DNA of 64,000 bases from Hymenobacter sp. BRD67 (GCF_013256425.1 NZ_CP053904.1:2294001-2358000), one strand, 5' to 3'. Positions 38,953 through 51,108 are shown, numbered from the stretch's first letter. A program made the numbers and translations. The notes: a model not told the origin generated them from the sequence alone.

Positions 38953-41699
38953 ATGATGAGAATCGGCATTTTCTTTGGTGGCACCTCGCGCGAGCGGGAG
39001 ATTTCCTTCGCCGGCGGGCGCACCGTTTTTGACAATCTGGACAAGGGCCTGTTTCAGCCCGTCCCCATTTTTGTGGATAGCCTCGGGCACTTCATCCTGC
39101 TCGACTGGCAGTACCTCTACAAGGGCACTATACGCGATTTTTACCCCCCGTGGCTGCCTTGCCCGCCACGCGCCACCCCTGGCAAGTCTATATCGAAAGT
39201 CTGGGCGAGCTGAGCGACGAGGCGCTGACGGAGCTTATCAGCCACGTCGGCCGCCGGGTGGAGGCCAGCGAACTACCTAAGCTTATGGATTTTGTCTTCC
39301 TGACCCTGCACGGGCCGGGCGGCGAGGATGGTGCCATTCAGGGCTTGCTGGAATGGGTCGGGATTCCGTACTCGGGCTCGGGCATTTTGCCCTCGGCGCT
39401 GGGCATTGATAAAATTGCGCAGAAGCGGCTGATGCAGGCCGTGGGGCTGCCAACGCCGAAGTTTCGGGTGCTAAAAGACCTGGAAGTTAGCAAACGAGGC
39501 TCACTATCAGAACTAGTGCAGGACTTGGGCTTGCCGCTCGTCGTAAAAGCTCCGCATCAGGGCAGCAGCATTGGTGTGAGCATTGTGCGGGAGGAAAACG
39601 AAGAACTATTCCTTGATGCCGCGGACAGAGCGCTGTTTAAGCGCTATCTGTTCCGTAGTGATTGGGAAACTTTAAGCGAAGCTGAGCAACTGACTTGGGT
39701 ACATCAATTGGCCGATATACGTGAAGGTATTGGTTTGCCAGTCGAAGGGCTGCTTGTTACGGGTGATTTTGAAGAAGGAGGAGAAGAAGTAATTGCTTCT
39801 CCTGAAGACTTACTGGACTATATCAATCGAAATTTTAGCAAAACCGCTGTTCATGAGTTTAAGCAAGAAGTAGATTTCATTCGCTTCACCAGCCTTACCG
39901 GCGAAACGCAGGTATTAGTCGAGCAATTCGTAGCCGGCCGCGAGTTCTCGTGCATCGTGGTGGAGGACGAAAACGGCGCCCCGCTAGCCCTACCGCCTAC
40001 CGAAATCGTCAAAGGCACCGAAGTTTTCGACTACCGCGCCAAGTACCTGCCGGGCCTGGCCCGCAAGGTGACGCCCATCGACTTGCCGGAGGCTGATATC
40101 GAGCGCATTCGCCAGGAAGCACAGAAGATGTTCAGCACCTTCGGCTTTGAGGTGTATGCGCGGCTGGACGGCTTTATCCAGGAAGACGGCACCATCTTCC
40201 TAAACGACCCAAACACCACGAGTGGCATGCTGCCGGCGTCGTTCTTCTTCCACCAGGCGGCCGAGATTGGGCTGAATCCCAGCCAGTTTCTCACGTATAT
40301 CATCCGCACGTCGCTGAACGCCCGGCGGCGCGGCGGCCTGAAGCCGGTGCAGTTGGGCGCGGCCCTGGCTAAGCTGGATGCCGATATCCAGTCGCGCCAG
40401 CAGGTACAGGACGACCGCATCCGGGTGGCCGTGATAATGGGCGGCTACTCCTCCGAGCGGCACATCTCCGTGGAGAGCGGGCGCAACATCTACGAGAAGC
40501 TCAGCTCATCCGTCAAATATCGCCCTTTTCCGATATTCCTGACTGGCAGTAGCGAGGAATTTCGTCTTTACGAGCTGCCCATCAACGTGATGCTCAAGGA
40601 CAACGCGGATGATATCCGCGAAAAAATCGAGCACGCTGAGGCCGGCTCGGCCAGCCACCCCGTGCTGGCGCGCATCCGGCAGGAGGCCAGCGGCATCACG
40701 GGCACCTACGCCGGGCAGCCGGTGGCCGCACCGCGCCGCATTTCCTTTGAGGAGCTGGCCGAGAAGGTCGATGAGGTATTTATTGCCCTGCACGGCCGGC
40801 CCGGCGAAGACGGCGCCTTGCAGCAGGAGCTGGAGAAATTCGGCCTGCCCTACAACGGCTCGGGCGCGGCCAGCTCGGCCGTGACCATCAACAAGTTTGA
40901 AACCAACCGCCGCCTGCGCGAGGCCGGCCTGCGCGTAGCCAACCACCGCCTGGCCCAGCGCCTGGAGTGGAGTGCCGACCCCGAGGCCTTTTACCGCGGG
41001 CTGGAAAGTCAGTTTGGTTACCCTTTCATCGCCAAGCCGGCCGACGATGGCTGCTCGTCGGCGGTGAAGAAAATTAAGAGCCGCGCCGAGCTGGCCGCCT
41101 TCAGCGAGCAGATTTTCCGGCCGGGCGAGCCGCTGCTCACGGGTCCGGCCGAGGTGCTGCATCTGGGCTTCAAGGAAGAATTTCCCCAGAAGGATGCCTT
41201 TCTGGTGGAAACCCTCATCGGCCCCGACGGCGCGGCCAAGTTCCTGGAAGTGACGGGCGGGCTGCTGACTTCGTATGATGCGCAAGGCCAGCTGCAAATT
41301 GAGGTCTTCGAGGCCAGCGAAGCGCTTGCCACCGGGGAAGTCCTGAGTCTGGAAGAAAAATTCCTGGCCGGCGAGGGGCAGAATATCACGCCCGCCCGAT
41401 ATTCCACTGACCCGGCCGAGCGCCAGCGCATCTCCGACGAGGTGAAGCGCGTGCTGCGCCAGGTGGCCGAGATTTTGCACATCGAGGGCTACGCCCGCAT
41501 CGATGCCTTTGTGCGGGTGCGGCAGTCGGGTGCGGTGGAGGTGCTTATTATTGAAGTCAACTCGCTGCCCGGCATGACCCCCGCGACCTGTATTTTTCAC
41601 CAAACGGCGCTGGCTGGCTACACACCCTACCAGTTTATCGACCGGATTCTGGATTTTGGCAAAGCGCGGGCAGAACGGGCTTTACTTGCCAATAATTAA
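38953..41699 (+). CDS. ddl: Double-length D-alanine-D-alanine ligase, two fused ATP-grasp modules (one frameshift)
   Basis: About 915 aa, against about 330 for ordinary Ddl. Module 1 (about 1-460): IGIFFGGTSREREISFAGG, LHGPGGEDGAIQGLLEWVG, APHQGSSIGVS and metal site LNDPNTTSGM. Module 2 (about 490-915): VAVIMGGYSSERHISVESG, LHGRPGEDGALQQELEKFG and the canonical IIEVNSLPGMTP. Each has Ddl N-terminal and ATP-grasp domains, so this is a tandem fusion. In module 1 the usual Glu of the E-x-N-T-x-P-G-M site is Asp. The frame breaks at the C6 run 39144-39149; one added C restores RDFYPPVAALPATRHP. The PASTA gene follows, as expected for cell-wall synthesis. Confidence 0.88.
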
Positions 41700-41709
41700 C
41701 TCAAAGAAC

Positions 41710-41736
41710 GTCATGCTTCGACAGGCTCAGCATGAC
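41710..41736. repeat. Short copy of inverted repeat family A
   Basis: GTCATGCTTCGACAGGCTCAGCATGAC has the same outer arms as the repeat at 37441-37530 with the middle missing. It lies between ddl and the PASTA gene and could be a terminator-like hairpin. Confidence 0.65.
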
Positions 41737-41765
41737 AGACGCTTTTGCCGACGTTCCCCTACTCT

Positions 41766-42527
41766 ATGTCCTTCTTTAAATCCGATACCTGGTTCGACGT
41801 TTTCAAGCATCTGGCGCTCATTCTGGCGCTCATGGCCGCACTGGTGCTGGGCTTTTTCTACGTGTACCTGCCCATTACCACGCACCACGGCCAAACCATT
41901 GTGGTGCCTAAGATAACGGGTATGAACCTGGCCGACCTGGAGAGCTACCTCGACGAGCGTAAGCTGGCTTACTTCGTGGATGACAGCAGCTACGCGCCCG
42001 GCATCCGGCCCCTGACGGTGCTCACCCAGGAGCCAGGCCCCGGCGAAAAGGTAAAGCAGGACCGCAAAATCTACATTTCGGTGGCTATGCGCAGGCCGCC
42101 GGTCATTAAAATGCCCAAGCTGACCGATGGCTCGGTAAAAAATGCGCAGCTCATTCTGAAAAGCTACGACCTCGAAATCGGCCAGATAAAGCTGGTGCCC
42201 AACGTGGCAAAAGATGCCGTGCTGAAGCAGGTAGTGGGCGGTAAGGAAATTGCAGCCGGCGCCCCGATAGCCAAGGGCACGCGGGTAGACCTGGAAGTGG
42301 GCGACGGCCTCGGCAACACCGAGTTTGAGGTTCCCAACCTCGTTACTATGCCCGAAGATGAGGCCCGCACCCTGCTTGCCGGCCAGCACCTGGAGGTGGG
42401 CGAAGTGTTTAAGCAGCCTGCTGAAACCGGCCAGATTCCCGGCACCGTGGTGCGCCAGCGGCCGGTTGCCGCGCCGGGCGCCACCATTCGCATGGGCCAG
42501 CTCGTGGATTTGTGGGTGGCCGAATAA
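41766..42527 (+). CDS. PASTA-domain membrane protein
   Basis: 253 aa. Short cytoplasmic N-terminus, one membrane helix (LALILALMAALVLGFFYVYL), then three PASTA domains outside the cytoplasmic membrane (starting about VPKITGMNLADLESY, MPKLTDGSVKNAQLI and VPNLVTMPEDEARTL). PASTA domains bind uncrosslinked peptidoglycan or muropeptides. There is no kinase or transpeptidase domain. Its position after a D-Ala-D-Ala ligase supports a role in wall sensing or synthesis. Confidence 0.9.
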   Translation: MSFFKSDTWFDVFKHLALILALMAALVLGFFYVYLPITTHHGQTIVVPKITGMNLADLESYLDERKLAYFVDDSSYAPGIRPLTVLTQEPGPGEKVKQDRKIYISVAMRRPPVIKMPKLTDGSVKNAQLILKSYDLEIGQIKLVPNVAKDAVLKQVVGGKEIAAGAPIAKGTRVDLEVGDGLGNTEFEVPNLVTMPEDEARTLLAGQHLEVGEVFKQPAETGQIPGTVVRQRPVAAPGATIRMGQLVDLWVAE

Positions 42528-42660
42528 GTACCCGTCGTTTGTTGCTGGCTGTTAATTCTGCGAGCCGGCCACCTGTTTTTGACTGAAAATACGTTCACTA
42601 CCAGCCCAGACCGCCGCGGCAGCAAGTCAACAACGAAAACCAGTTAACTTCTCACACCTT

Positions 42661-44634
42661 ATGCGCCAACTGCTTCGCTTACTTGGGCTGCCAACTTTGC
42701 TGCTGGCCGTGGTAGCCCAGGCGCAAACGCCCATCACCCTCACCCCGCAGCCCCTGCTGTCGGACCCCGGCCGGGCGGCTTCGGCAGCACAAGTGGCTTC
42801 CGCACAAGCGAGCCGGCAGCGCACGGCGGCGCTGGGGCTGCCTTTTTTCGACGATTTTACCCTGCCCCGCGACGGCCAGCCCAGTCCGCTCCGCTGGCAG
42901 CCGGCGGCGCTCGACTACCCCGACGGCGGCGGCCTCACCCAGCATTACGGCGGCGGCGGCGCCTATGTGAGCAACCGGCTGGCTATTGAGCCGCTCACGC
43001 GCGGCACCGCTACCCTCGATGGCCTGCGCGCCAATGGCCTGCCCTACAGCCCCGGCTCGGCTTCCTTTTACAGCAAAACCGATACTCTGACTTCGCTGCC
43101 TATCGACCTGTCGGGCGTATCGGTGGGGGCCAACGTGTACCTCAGCTACGCCTGGCAGGCCGGTACGCTGGCGGGCGCGCCGGTTGCCAGCGGCAGCAGC
43201 ACCCCCGTGTACCTCATGCTGGAATTTCTGGATAATGCCGGGCGCTGGAATACTATCTGGACTTATAACGCGGAAGGAAAAACGACGAAGTTTCGGCAAA
43301 AGATTTTTCCGATAAACCAGGCGAGCTACTTTCACGCGGGGTTCCGGTTCCGGTTTCGCGCCTCCGGCAACCAGGCATCGAGCCGCGACGCATTTGGCTT
43401 AGACTATATTTACCTCAACCAGAACCGCACGGCGGCTGATACTATCTTTCAGGATATTGCCACCAGCCGGGCTCTCAACAGTCCGCTGCAAGGCTACACG
43501 GCCATGCCAGCCTGGCAGTACGCGGCCGCCGGCAGCAGCGTGCTGAACCCGGCCATGAACACGACGGTCAACAACCTGCTGCCCAGCGGTAACCCCACGC
43601 CAATTAGCGCGGTGGGCACCGTAAGCGAGCTGACTCCCGGCGGCTTTGGGCCAGCTACCTGGGTTACCAGCAACCAACAGCTGCTGGCCGGCGCCCGGCA
43701 ACAGCTGGTGCAGGGCGATGCCCGCACGGCCCCGCTGCCCGCCACGGCCACTCCCCGGCGTTACCGCTACACCCTGGCTTTGCAAACCAATGAGAGCAAC
43801 CCCCTTACGCTGCCGAACGACAGCACCTACCGCGACCTGGAGCTGGCTGACTATTATGCCTTCGACGACGGCACGGCCGAGTCTTTTCTGCCGCTGCCGG
43901 CCGTTAGCAACGGGCCTGTCACGTATTACGCTTATCCCATCACGGTGGCCAAAAGTGACCAGGTGAAGGCTATTCAGCTAGCTCCGATTTTCAATAACAT
44001 TGCCCTGGCTCAGGGTGGGGAGAACTACCAGAACCGCTCAGTTATCGTGGCCGTGTGGGCCGATGCTAACGGCCAGCCGGCAAACGCTCCGCTGGCTACC
44101 AAAGCGTTCGTCTTGCCTAATCCGCTACCGGCCGGCCGGGTGTTTGCCGATGCCATCGCGTTTGATACGCCGGTGCACGTATCGGGCCGTTTCTATATAG
44201 GGTTTGGCCAGGCATCGGGCGGACAGTTTTTGCCCTATGGCTATGACCTGAACGATACTTCTACGACCCCTACGCTTTTTTATAACGTCCAGAATACCTG
44301 GAGTACGCCGACCGTCACTACCCCCGGCACCCTGATGATGCGGGCCGTGATGAACAACGGAGTGCTGGCTACCCGTCCGCAACAAACTGCCAATGTGCAG
44401 TTTACGCTTTACCCCAACCCCGCGCCTACCGGCACTACGGTTGTCGCAAGCGGACCGGCTTTTCGACAGGCCGTGGTACTCGATGTGCTGGGCCGCCCCG
44501 TGTGGCAGCAGGCCGCTGCCGAAGCCGGGCAGCCCACCCTGCACCTACCCGCCAGCCTGCCCGGCGGTATCTACCTGGTGCAGCTAACTTTACCTGATGG
44601 CCGCCTAGCCACCCGCCGCCTGGTAGTCGAATAA
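42661..44634 (+). CDS. T9SS-exported protein of unknown function
   Basis: 657 aa. Signal peptide MRQLLRLLGLPTLLLAVVAQ (cleavage after QAQ), a long beta-rich passenger containing FFDDFTLPRDGQPSPLRW and DDGTAESFLPLPA, and a C-terminal T9SS sorting domain (FTLYPNPAPTGTTVV, LDVLGRPVWQQ, GGIYLVQLTLPDG). The passenger resembles the beta-sandwich proteins common in Cytophagales surface proteomes; no catalytic motif seen. Downstream small genes follow within 15 bases but are unlikely to be related. Confidence 0.85.
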   Translation: MRQLLRLLGLPTLLLAVVAQAQTPITLTPQPLLSDPGRAASAAQVASAQASRQRTAALGLPFFDDFTLPRDGQPSPLRWQPAALDYPDGGGLTQHYGGGGAYVSNRLAIEPLTRGTATLDGLRANGLPYSPGSASFYSKTDTLTSLPIDLSGVSVGANVYLSYAWQAGTLAGAPVASGSSTPVYLMLEFLDNAGRWNTIWTYNAEGKTTKFRQKIFPINQASYFHAGFRFRFRASGNQASSRDAFGLDYIYLNQNRTAADTIFQDIATSRALNSPLQGYTAMPAWQYAAAGSSVLNPAMNTTVNNLLPSGNPTPISAVGTVSELTPGGFGPATWVTSNQQLLAGARQQLVQGDARTAPLPATATPRRYRYTLALQTNESNPLTLPNDSTYRDLELADYYAFDDGTAESFLPLPAVSNGPVTYYAYPITVAKSDQVKAIQLAPIFNNIALAQGGENYQNRSVIVAVWADANGQPANAPLATKAFVLPNPLPAGRVFADAIAFDTPVHVSGRFYIGFGQASGGQFLPYGYDLNDTSTTPTLFYNVQNTWSTPTVTTPGTLMMRAVMNNGVLATRPQQTANVQFTLYPNPAPTGTTVVASGPAFRQAVVLDVLGRPVWQQAAAEAGQPTLHLPASLPGGIYLVQLTLPDGRLATRRLVVE

Positions 44635-44649
44635 GCTCTTGCCAGGAAT

Positions 44650-44862
44650 ATGCTGCTTATCAAGTCACAGAATAAAGCGGAAATAGATGCCGCCCAGCGC
44701 CAGTACTGGTGGAGTAAAACGCCTGAGCAGCGCCTGGCTGCCGCCGCCCGCCTCATGGCTGAGGCCCGGCAGGTTTATGCGTCTAACCCGGCCAACTTAC
44801 CCAGCACTTATGGAGAGCGAATACTTAAATCTGCTACGCCTGTTCCACGCCGAGCACGTTGA
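44650..44862 (+). CDS. Small helical protein paired with nucleotidyltransferase gene, 70 aa
   Basis: MLLIKSQNKAEIDAAQRQYW, then TPEQRLAAAARLMAEARQVY: an amphipathic, mostly helical protein without signal peptide. It overlaps the start of the next gene (44810) by 53 bases, an arrangement usual in toxin-antitoxin pairs. Its own function is not recognised. Confidence 0.55.
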   Translation: MLLIKSQNKAEIDAAQRQYWWSKTPEQRLAAAARLMAEARQVYASNPANLPSTYGERILKSATPVPRRAR

Positions 44863-45252
44863 TTATGTAGTAGTTGGCGGTTACGCCGTTATTGCGCACG
44901 GCTTTCCCCGCACTACCGGCGACATCGATATTCTTCTTCGCCCGACGCCCGAAAATGCCCAGCGGGTAGTACAGGCTTTGGTGCGCTACGGCTTCAAAAG
45001 CGGAGAGTTTGAGGAAGCTGACTTCACTACGACTCCTAACTTTCTGTCTTTTAGTCGTCAGGATTTATGGATTGACTTACTTACTCAGCTTCAGTAATTT
45101 ACCTTCGATGAGTGCGCCACGGATGCGCTCATAACTGAAACTGCCGGTATTCCTGTCCGCTATATCAACCTCGCCGCTTTATGCAAGACCAAGGCGGCTA
45201 CCCACCGCCCCAGGATTTACACGACCTGGATAACCTGCCTCTTTCTTACTAA
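44810..45252 (+). pseudogene. MNT/AbiEii-like nucleotidyltransferase, interrupted
   Basis: MESEYLNLLRLFHAEHVDYV, VVGGYAVIAHGFPRTTGDID shows the nucleotidyltransferase site (GG ... DIDILL). TAA at 45095-45097 interrupts at WIDLLTQLQ-stop-FTFDECATDALI, and the reading then needs one base in the C run 45208-45211 to end as HRPQDLHDLDNLPLSY. The whole would be about 147 aa. The stop is a substitution, not a homopolymer change, so the gene is probably inactive or yields a truncated protein retaining the metal-binding site. Such proteins modify tRNA or partner toxins in toxin-antitoxin pairs. Confidence 0.75.
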
Positions 45253-45268
45253 TCAGCAACTTAACTTA

Positions 45269-45565
45269 ATGGCCGACATCACCGCTACTGAGCTTCGCCA
45301 ACGCCTGAAAGCCGGCGAAAAGCTCCACATCATTGACGTTCGCGAACCCTGGGAAGTAGAGGAAAGCCGTATTGCCGGCAGCCAGAGCATCCCACTTGGC
45401 AACCTGCCTGCCGCCCTCGACGACCTGGAAGACTTGAAAAACCAGGAAGTTATCGTCCATTGCCGCAGCGGCGCCCGCTCGGCTTCGGCCAAAGCCTTTC
45501 TTACTCAGCAAGGCTTCGCCAACGTGCGCAACCTGGAAGGCGGCATGCTGGCCTATGGAGGATAA
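45269..45565 (+). CDS. Rhodanese-like sulfurtransferase, single domain
   Basis: 98 aa, cytoplasmic. IIDVREPWEVEESRIAGSQS and the active loop with C65 in VHCRSGARS, then LEGGMLAY: the GlpE/PspE-type fold that carries persulfide sulfur from a donor to cyanide or thiol acceptors. Natural partner unknown. It follows the decayed nucleotidyltransferase gene by 16 bases and converges on recQ. Confidence 0.9.
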   Translation: MADITATELRQRLKAGEKLHIIDVREPWEVEESRIAGSQSIPLGNLPAALDDLEDLKNQEVIVHCRSGARSASAKAFLTQQGFANVRNLEGGMLAYGG

Positions 45566-45647
45566 TAAGGCTATAGCCAGCGCTTTATAGTTAGGAGCAA
45601 AGAGCCAATAGAATAGTAATTACGGACTCCGACTTCTAAGTTTTAAA

Positions 45648-47588
45648 TCAATTTTTTACGCTTAGCCGGCCGTCGGGGGTGTAGGCTAGCTTTCCGTGCT
45701 CTACCAGGGCACGTAGCGCGGCAGTTACGGCCGGTGCCTCGGGGGCAGGATAATGTGCTACTACCTGGCGCGGCAGCAGTGGCGCAACGCGTAGCAGCTC
45801 GAGTAATCCGGCTTGCAGCTCGGCGGCGCTTTCGGGCTTTTGCCGGGCTTTTTTGCGGGCCAGGCATACGTCGCACACGCCGCAAGCGGGCGCGTCGGGC
45901 TCGGCAAAGTAGTCGAGCAGCTGCTGCTGGCGGCACTGCGTAGTACTCGCCGCGTAGTCAAGCACGGCCTTAGTCTGGTGCTCGGTGAGCTGGCGGGCTG
46001 CCTTCAGGCGGCGCTCGTCGAGGGGCAGCTGGGCCGCATCGTAGCGGGGCGTGGTAAAAAGCGCCTGCGGCAGCTCGCGTCGGGGCTGGTAGTGCAGCAC
46101 ACCGGTGCTGTGCAGGTAGCGCAGCTGGCGCACCACATCGGTAGTGCTCTGGCGCAGGTGCCGGGCCAGCGCACTTTCCGAAATACCCTGAAAGACCACG
46201 AACAGCTCGCCCCCATACAGCCGCAGCAGCGCTTTAATGAGCTGGTCGTGCTGAGCATTGGCCACCTGAAACTGATAGAGGTCGTGCTGATTACTAATGA
46301 GCTGCACCCGTGCCGGCTGGTTCACCGCTTCGGTGAGCTGCACAAAGCCCTGCTGCTCCAATGCTTTAAGGGCGTGGTGGGCGTCCACGGCCTTGAGCCG
46401 GTAGGTTTCGGCAAACAGCCCGAGGTCGAAGTCGAATGCCACCAGTTCGCCGCCGCCCACGGCCGTGCGCGAGTAGTTGGCCAGCGCCTGGTACACGCGG
46501 CGCACCACGTCGGGCGGCGGGTGAGCCAGCTGGGCCTGCCGGCGCAGACTGTCAGCATCGGCCGGGCCGCTGAGCAGCACGGCGAAGGCGTAGAGGCCGT
46601 CGCGCCCGGCGCGGCCAGCTTCCTGGTAATACGCTTCGAGCGTGGCCGGCGCGTCGAGGTGGGCTACCACCCGCACGTCGGGCTTGTCGATACCCATCCC
46701 GAAGGCATTGGTAGCCACCATTATCCGGGTTTTGTCAGTGAGCCAGGCCTGCTGGGTACGGGTGCGCTGCTCGGCGGGCAGGCCGGCGTGGTATGCGGCG
46801 GCGGCCAGGCCCTGCTGCACCAGCCAGGCCGCCGTGTCTTCGGCCTGCCGGCGCGTGCGGGCATACACAATACCGGTTTTCTGCGGACCGATACCGCGCA
46901 GCACTTCCAGCAGGCGGCGCTGCTTGTCCTCGGTTTGCAGCACCGAGTACGACAGCTTGGGCCGGGCAAAGCTCTGGGTGAAAATACCGTAGCCGGGTCT
47001 AAAACATAGTTTATTTACTATATCTTGCCGTACCTGGCTGGTGGCCGTAGCCGTGAGGGCAAGGCAGGGCACGGTGGCGGGTAGCAATGCCCGCAGCTCG
47101 GCAATGCGCAGGTAGGGCGGCCGAAAATCGTAGCCCCACTGCGAGAGGCAGTGCGCTTCGTCGATAGCCAGCAGCCCGACGTTCATGCGGGCTACCCGCG
47201 CCCGAAAAAGGTCGGTCAGCAGGCGCTCGGGGCTGACGTAGAGAAACTTTACCTCACGGCCGTACACGCAGTTATCCAGCGCCTGGTCTATTTCTTGGTG
47301 GCTCATGCCTGCGTACACCGCTTCGGCTTTGAGCCCGCGCTTGCGCAGGTTTTCTACCTGGTCGCGCATCAGGGCAATGAGCGGAGTTACCACTACGCAA
47401 AGCCCCGGCCGGACCAGCGCCGGCACCTGAAAGCACACGCTTTTGCCGCCGCCGGTGGGCAGCAGGGCCAGCGCGTCGTGGCCCTGAAGCACGGCCTCAA
47501 TAATGTCGGCCTGCCCCGGCCGAAACTGCTGATGCCCCCAGTACTGACGCAGTAGGGCAAGCGGTTCGGCAGCAAGGGGGGCAGACAT
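45648..47588 (-). CDS. recQ: ATP-dependent DNA helicase RecQ
   Basis: 646 aa superfamily 2 helicase for recombination and fork repair. Walker A LLPTGGGKSVCFQVPAL near residue 40, DEAH box AIDEAHCLSQWGYDFRPPY near 140, motif VI QEAGRAGRDG near 330. The RQC part has zinc-ligand cysteines (CRQQQLLDYF, CGVCDVC) followed by a winged helix; the HRDC domain of longer RecQ proteins is absent. The zinc cysteines lie late (about 550-580), as in RecQ forms that contain an inserted helical segment. Lone transcription unit. Confidence 0.93.
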   Translation of the reverse strand: MSAPLAAEPLALLRQYWGHQQFRPGQADIIEAVLQGHDALALLPTGGGKSVCFQVPALVRPGLCVVVTPLIALMRDQVENLRKRGLKAEAVYAGMSHQEIDQALDNCVYGREVKFLYVSPERLLTDLFRARVARMNVGLLAIDEAHCLSQWGYDFRPPYLRIAELRALLPATVPCLALTATATSQVRQDIVNKLCFRPGYGIFTQSFARPKLSYSVLQTEDKQRRLLEVLRGIGPQKTGIVYARTRRQAEDTAAWLVQQGLAAAAYHAGLPAEQRTRTQQAWLTDKTRIMVATNAFGMGIDKPDVRVVAHLDAPATLEAYYQEAGRAGRDGLYAFAVLLSGPADADSLRRQAQLAHPPPDVVRRVYQALANYSRTAVGGGELVAFDFDLGLFAETYRLKAVDAHHALKALEQQGFVQLTEAVNQPARVQLISNQHDLYQFQVANAQHDQLIKALLRLYGGELFVVFQGISESALARHLRQSTTDVVRQLRYLHSTGVLHYQPRRELPQALFTTPRYDAAQLPLDERRLKAARQLTEHQTKAVLDYAASTTQCRQQQLLDYFAEPDAPACGVCDVCLARKKARQKPESAAELQAGLLELLRVAPLLPRQVVAHYPAPEAPAVTAALRALVEHGKLAYTPDGRLSVKN

Positions 47589-47886
47589 GCTGCAAAATTA
47601 CTGCATCTGAAGCCAGCGGGTATGCCTGCCGGCCACAGCTTGCCGCGCTCACCCCATGCCGGCTGCGTACTTTTGCGCTTTCGCCCCAGCCCAAAAATGG
47701 GTCTGCCTCTGGCTGGGCTTCGCGGGCGGGCATGAAAAAAGGCGAATAGCAGAGCCATTCGCCTTTCCAACCAAAACACCTTAAAAAACTATTCTTTCAC
47801 GCAGGTAGAACAAACAAGTCGGCAAAAGATTCCGGCTAATCGAAAATTTTCTTAGCTCCCTGAAGTAAAAAACTGATTTTCAACCC

Positions 47887-48384
47887 GTGAAAAATCCCGA
47901 CAGCTCACCTAATACTCCGCAGGCCGATTTTATGCGCGAAGCCATCCGGCTCTCGCTGGAAAAAATGCAGGCCGGCTTTGGCGGCCCCTTTGGCGCGGTC
48001 GTGGTGAAAGATGGGCAGATTATCGCCCGTGGCTTCAACCAGGTTACGAGCACCAACGACCCTACCTGTCATGCTGAGGTCGATGCCATCCGCAAGGCCT
48101 GCCAGGCGCTGGGCACCTTTCAGCTCGCTGGCTGCGACCTGTACACCAGCTGCGAGCCCTGCCCCATGTGCCTCGGCGCTATCTACTGGGCGCGGCCGGC
48201 GCGGGTATTCTACGCCAACACCAAAGCCGACGCCGCGGCCATCGGCTTCGACGACCAGTTTATCTACGATGAGATTGATAAGCCGCTGGCCGAGCGCACC
48301 TTACCTATGCAGCAGCTTTTGCGCGAGGAGGCTGCCATATCGTTTCAAGCCTGGGCATCCCGGGAAGACCGTACCGAGTATTGA
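47887..48384 (+). CDS. Nucleoside/guanine deaminase (CDA family)
   Basis: 165 aa from a GTG start. Zinc-dependent deaminase: H62 and catalytic E64 in CHAEVDAI, zinc cysteines C92 and C95 in CEPCPMC. The C-terminal part FDDQFIYDEIDKP and the ending with a Tyr (DRTEY) resemble bacterial guanine deaminase (GuaD-type), which turns guanine into xanthine; cytosine or tRNA adenosine deaminase is less likely given the tail. Confidence in the exact substrate is moderate. Confidence 0.9.
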   Translation: MKNPDSSPNTPQADFMREAIRLSLEKMQAGFGGPFGAVVVKDGQIIARGFNQVTSTNDPTCHAEVDAIRKACQALGTFQLAGCDLYTSCEPCPMCLGAIYWARPARVFYANTKADAAAIGFDDQFIYDEIDKPLAERTLPMQQLLREEAAISFQAWASREDRTEY

Positions 48385-48435
48385 GGCTGAACCGCGAATT
48401 AGGCGGATTTTGAGTGTGGCGCAAGTCGGTGATAG

Positions 48436-48825
48436 CTAGCTTGCCGGCACGTCGATAATGGCCGTAGCCTCGATTTCAACCAGCAGGCGCGGGTCGATAA
48501 GGGCGGCTACCTGTACCATCGTCGTGACGGGCCGAATCTCGCCGAATACTTCGCCGTGGGCCCGCCCCACGGCTTCCCACTCGGCTATGTTGGTGACAAA
48601 CATACGCGTGCGTACTACGTCGGCCAGCGTGGCACCGGCCTCCGCCAGCGCCACGGCTATTTTTTCCAGAATGCGCTTGGTTTGCGCATATTCATCACCG
48701 CCGCTGATAGTTTGGCCATCCTGGGCGGTAGTGCCCGCTACTTCTACTACCTGCCCTACGCGCACGGCGCGCGAGTAGCCCACGCTGGCCTCCCACGGGG
48801 CACCGGATGAAATAAGTTGTCGCAT
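48436..48825 (-). CDS. RidA-family (Rid/YjgF) protein
   Basis: 129 aa, start [20 protein letters not shown]. The Rid fold with [32 protein letters not shown] and near the C-terminus [13 protein letters not shown]. Canonical RidA uses an Arg near residue 105 to hydrolyse 2-aminoacrylate; here the corresponding segment [12 protein letters not shown] has that Arg. The N-terminal [13 protein letters not shown] is typical of the Rid subgroup annotated as endoribonuclease L-PSP-like. Converges with the deaminase gene. Confidence 0.88.
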   Translation of the reverse strand: MRQLISSGAPWEASVGYSRAVRVGQVVEVAGTTAQDGQTISGGDEYAQTKRILEKIAVALAEAGATLADVVRTRMFVTNIAEWEAVGRAHGEVFGEIRPVTTMVQVAALIDPRLLVEIEATAIIDVPAS

Positions 48826-48850
48826 AAAGCAAAAGTAGCCCAGCCCCCAC

Positions 48851-48881
48851 AAAAAAGGCCACCCGCATGGGTGGCCTTTTT
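48851..48881. terminator. Terminator hairpin between ridA-like gene and gyrB
   Basis: AAAAAGGCCACCC-GCAT-GGGTGGCCTTTTT perfect stem with T run on both strands; lies downstream of gyrB (minus strand) and just before the RidA-like gene. Confidence 0.8.
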
Positions 48882-48931
48882 ACGTCTACAAAATTCGTGA
48901 TATCCGCTAAGTTCCGGGCTAATCAGTGGTC

Positions 48932-51031
<2,100 letters not shown>

Positions 51032-51070
51032 CTAGCTTTTGCGCAGCTTTTTCCGGGTATTTTCAGGCGC

Positions 51071-51108
51071 AAAAAAAGCCTCTGCCGGGGCCGGCAGAGG
51101 CTTTTTTT
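51071..51108. terminator. Terminator after tRNA-Arg
   Basis: AAAAAAAGCCTCTGCCGG ... CCGGCAGAGGCTTTTTTT, near perfect 18-bp stem with T run on both strands, 38 bases beyond the tRNA-Arg 3' end on the minus strand and upstream of gyrB. Confidence 0.85.

Noticed and set aside
12708..45097. Reassigned stop codons or readthrough
   Set aside because: TAA and TAG interrupt only decaying genes (T9SS fragment, two IS transposases, nucleotidyltransferase) and end intact genes normally elsewhere.
45813..47009. 398-codon frame opposite recQ
   Set aside because: RecQ motifs are on the other strand; this is an antisense shadow. The same reasoning removed long frames opposite ddl (40506-41603), gyrB (49370-50182) and topB (58530-59552).
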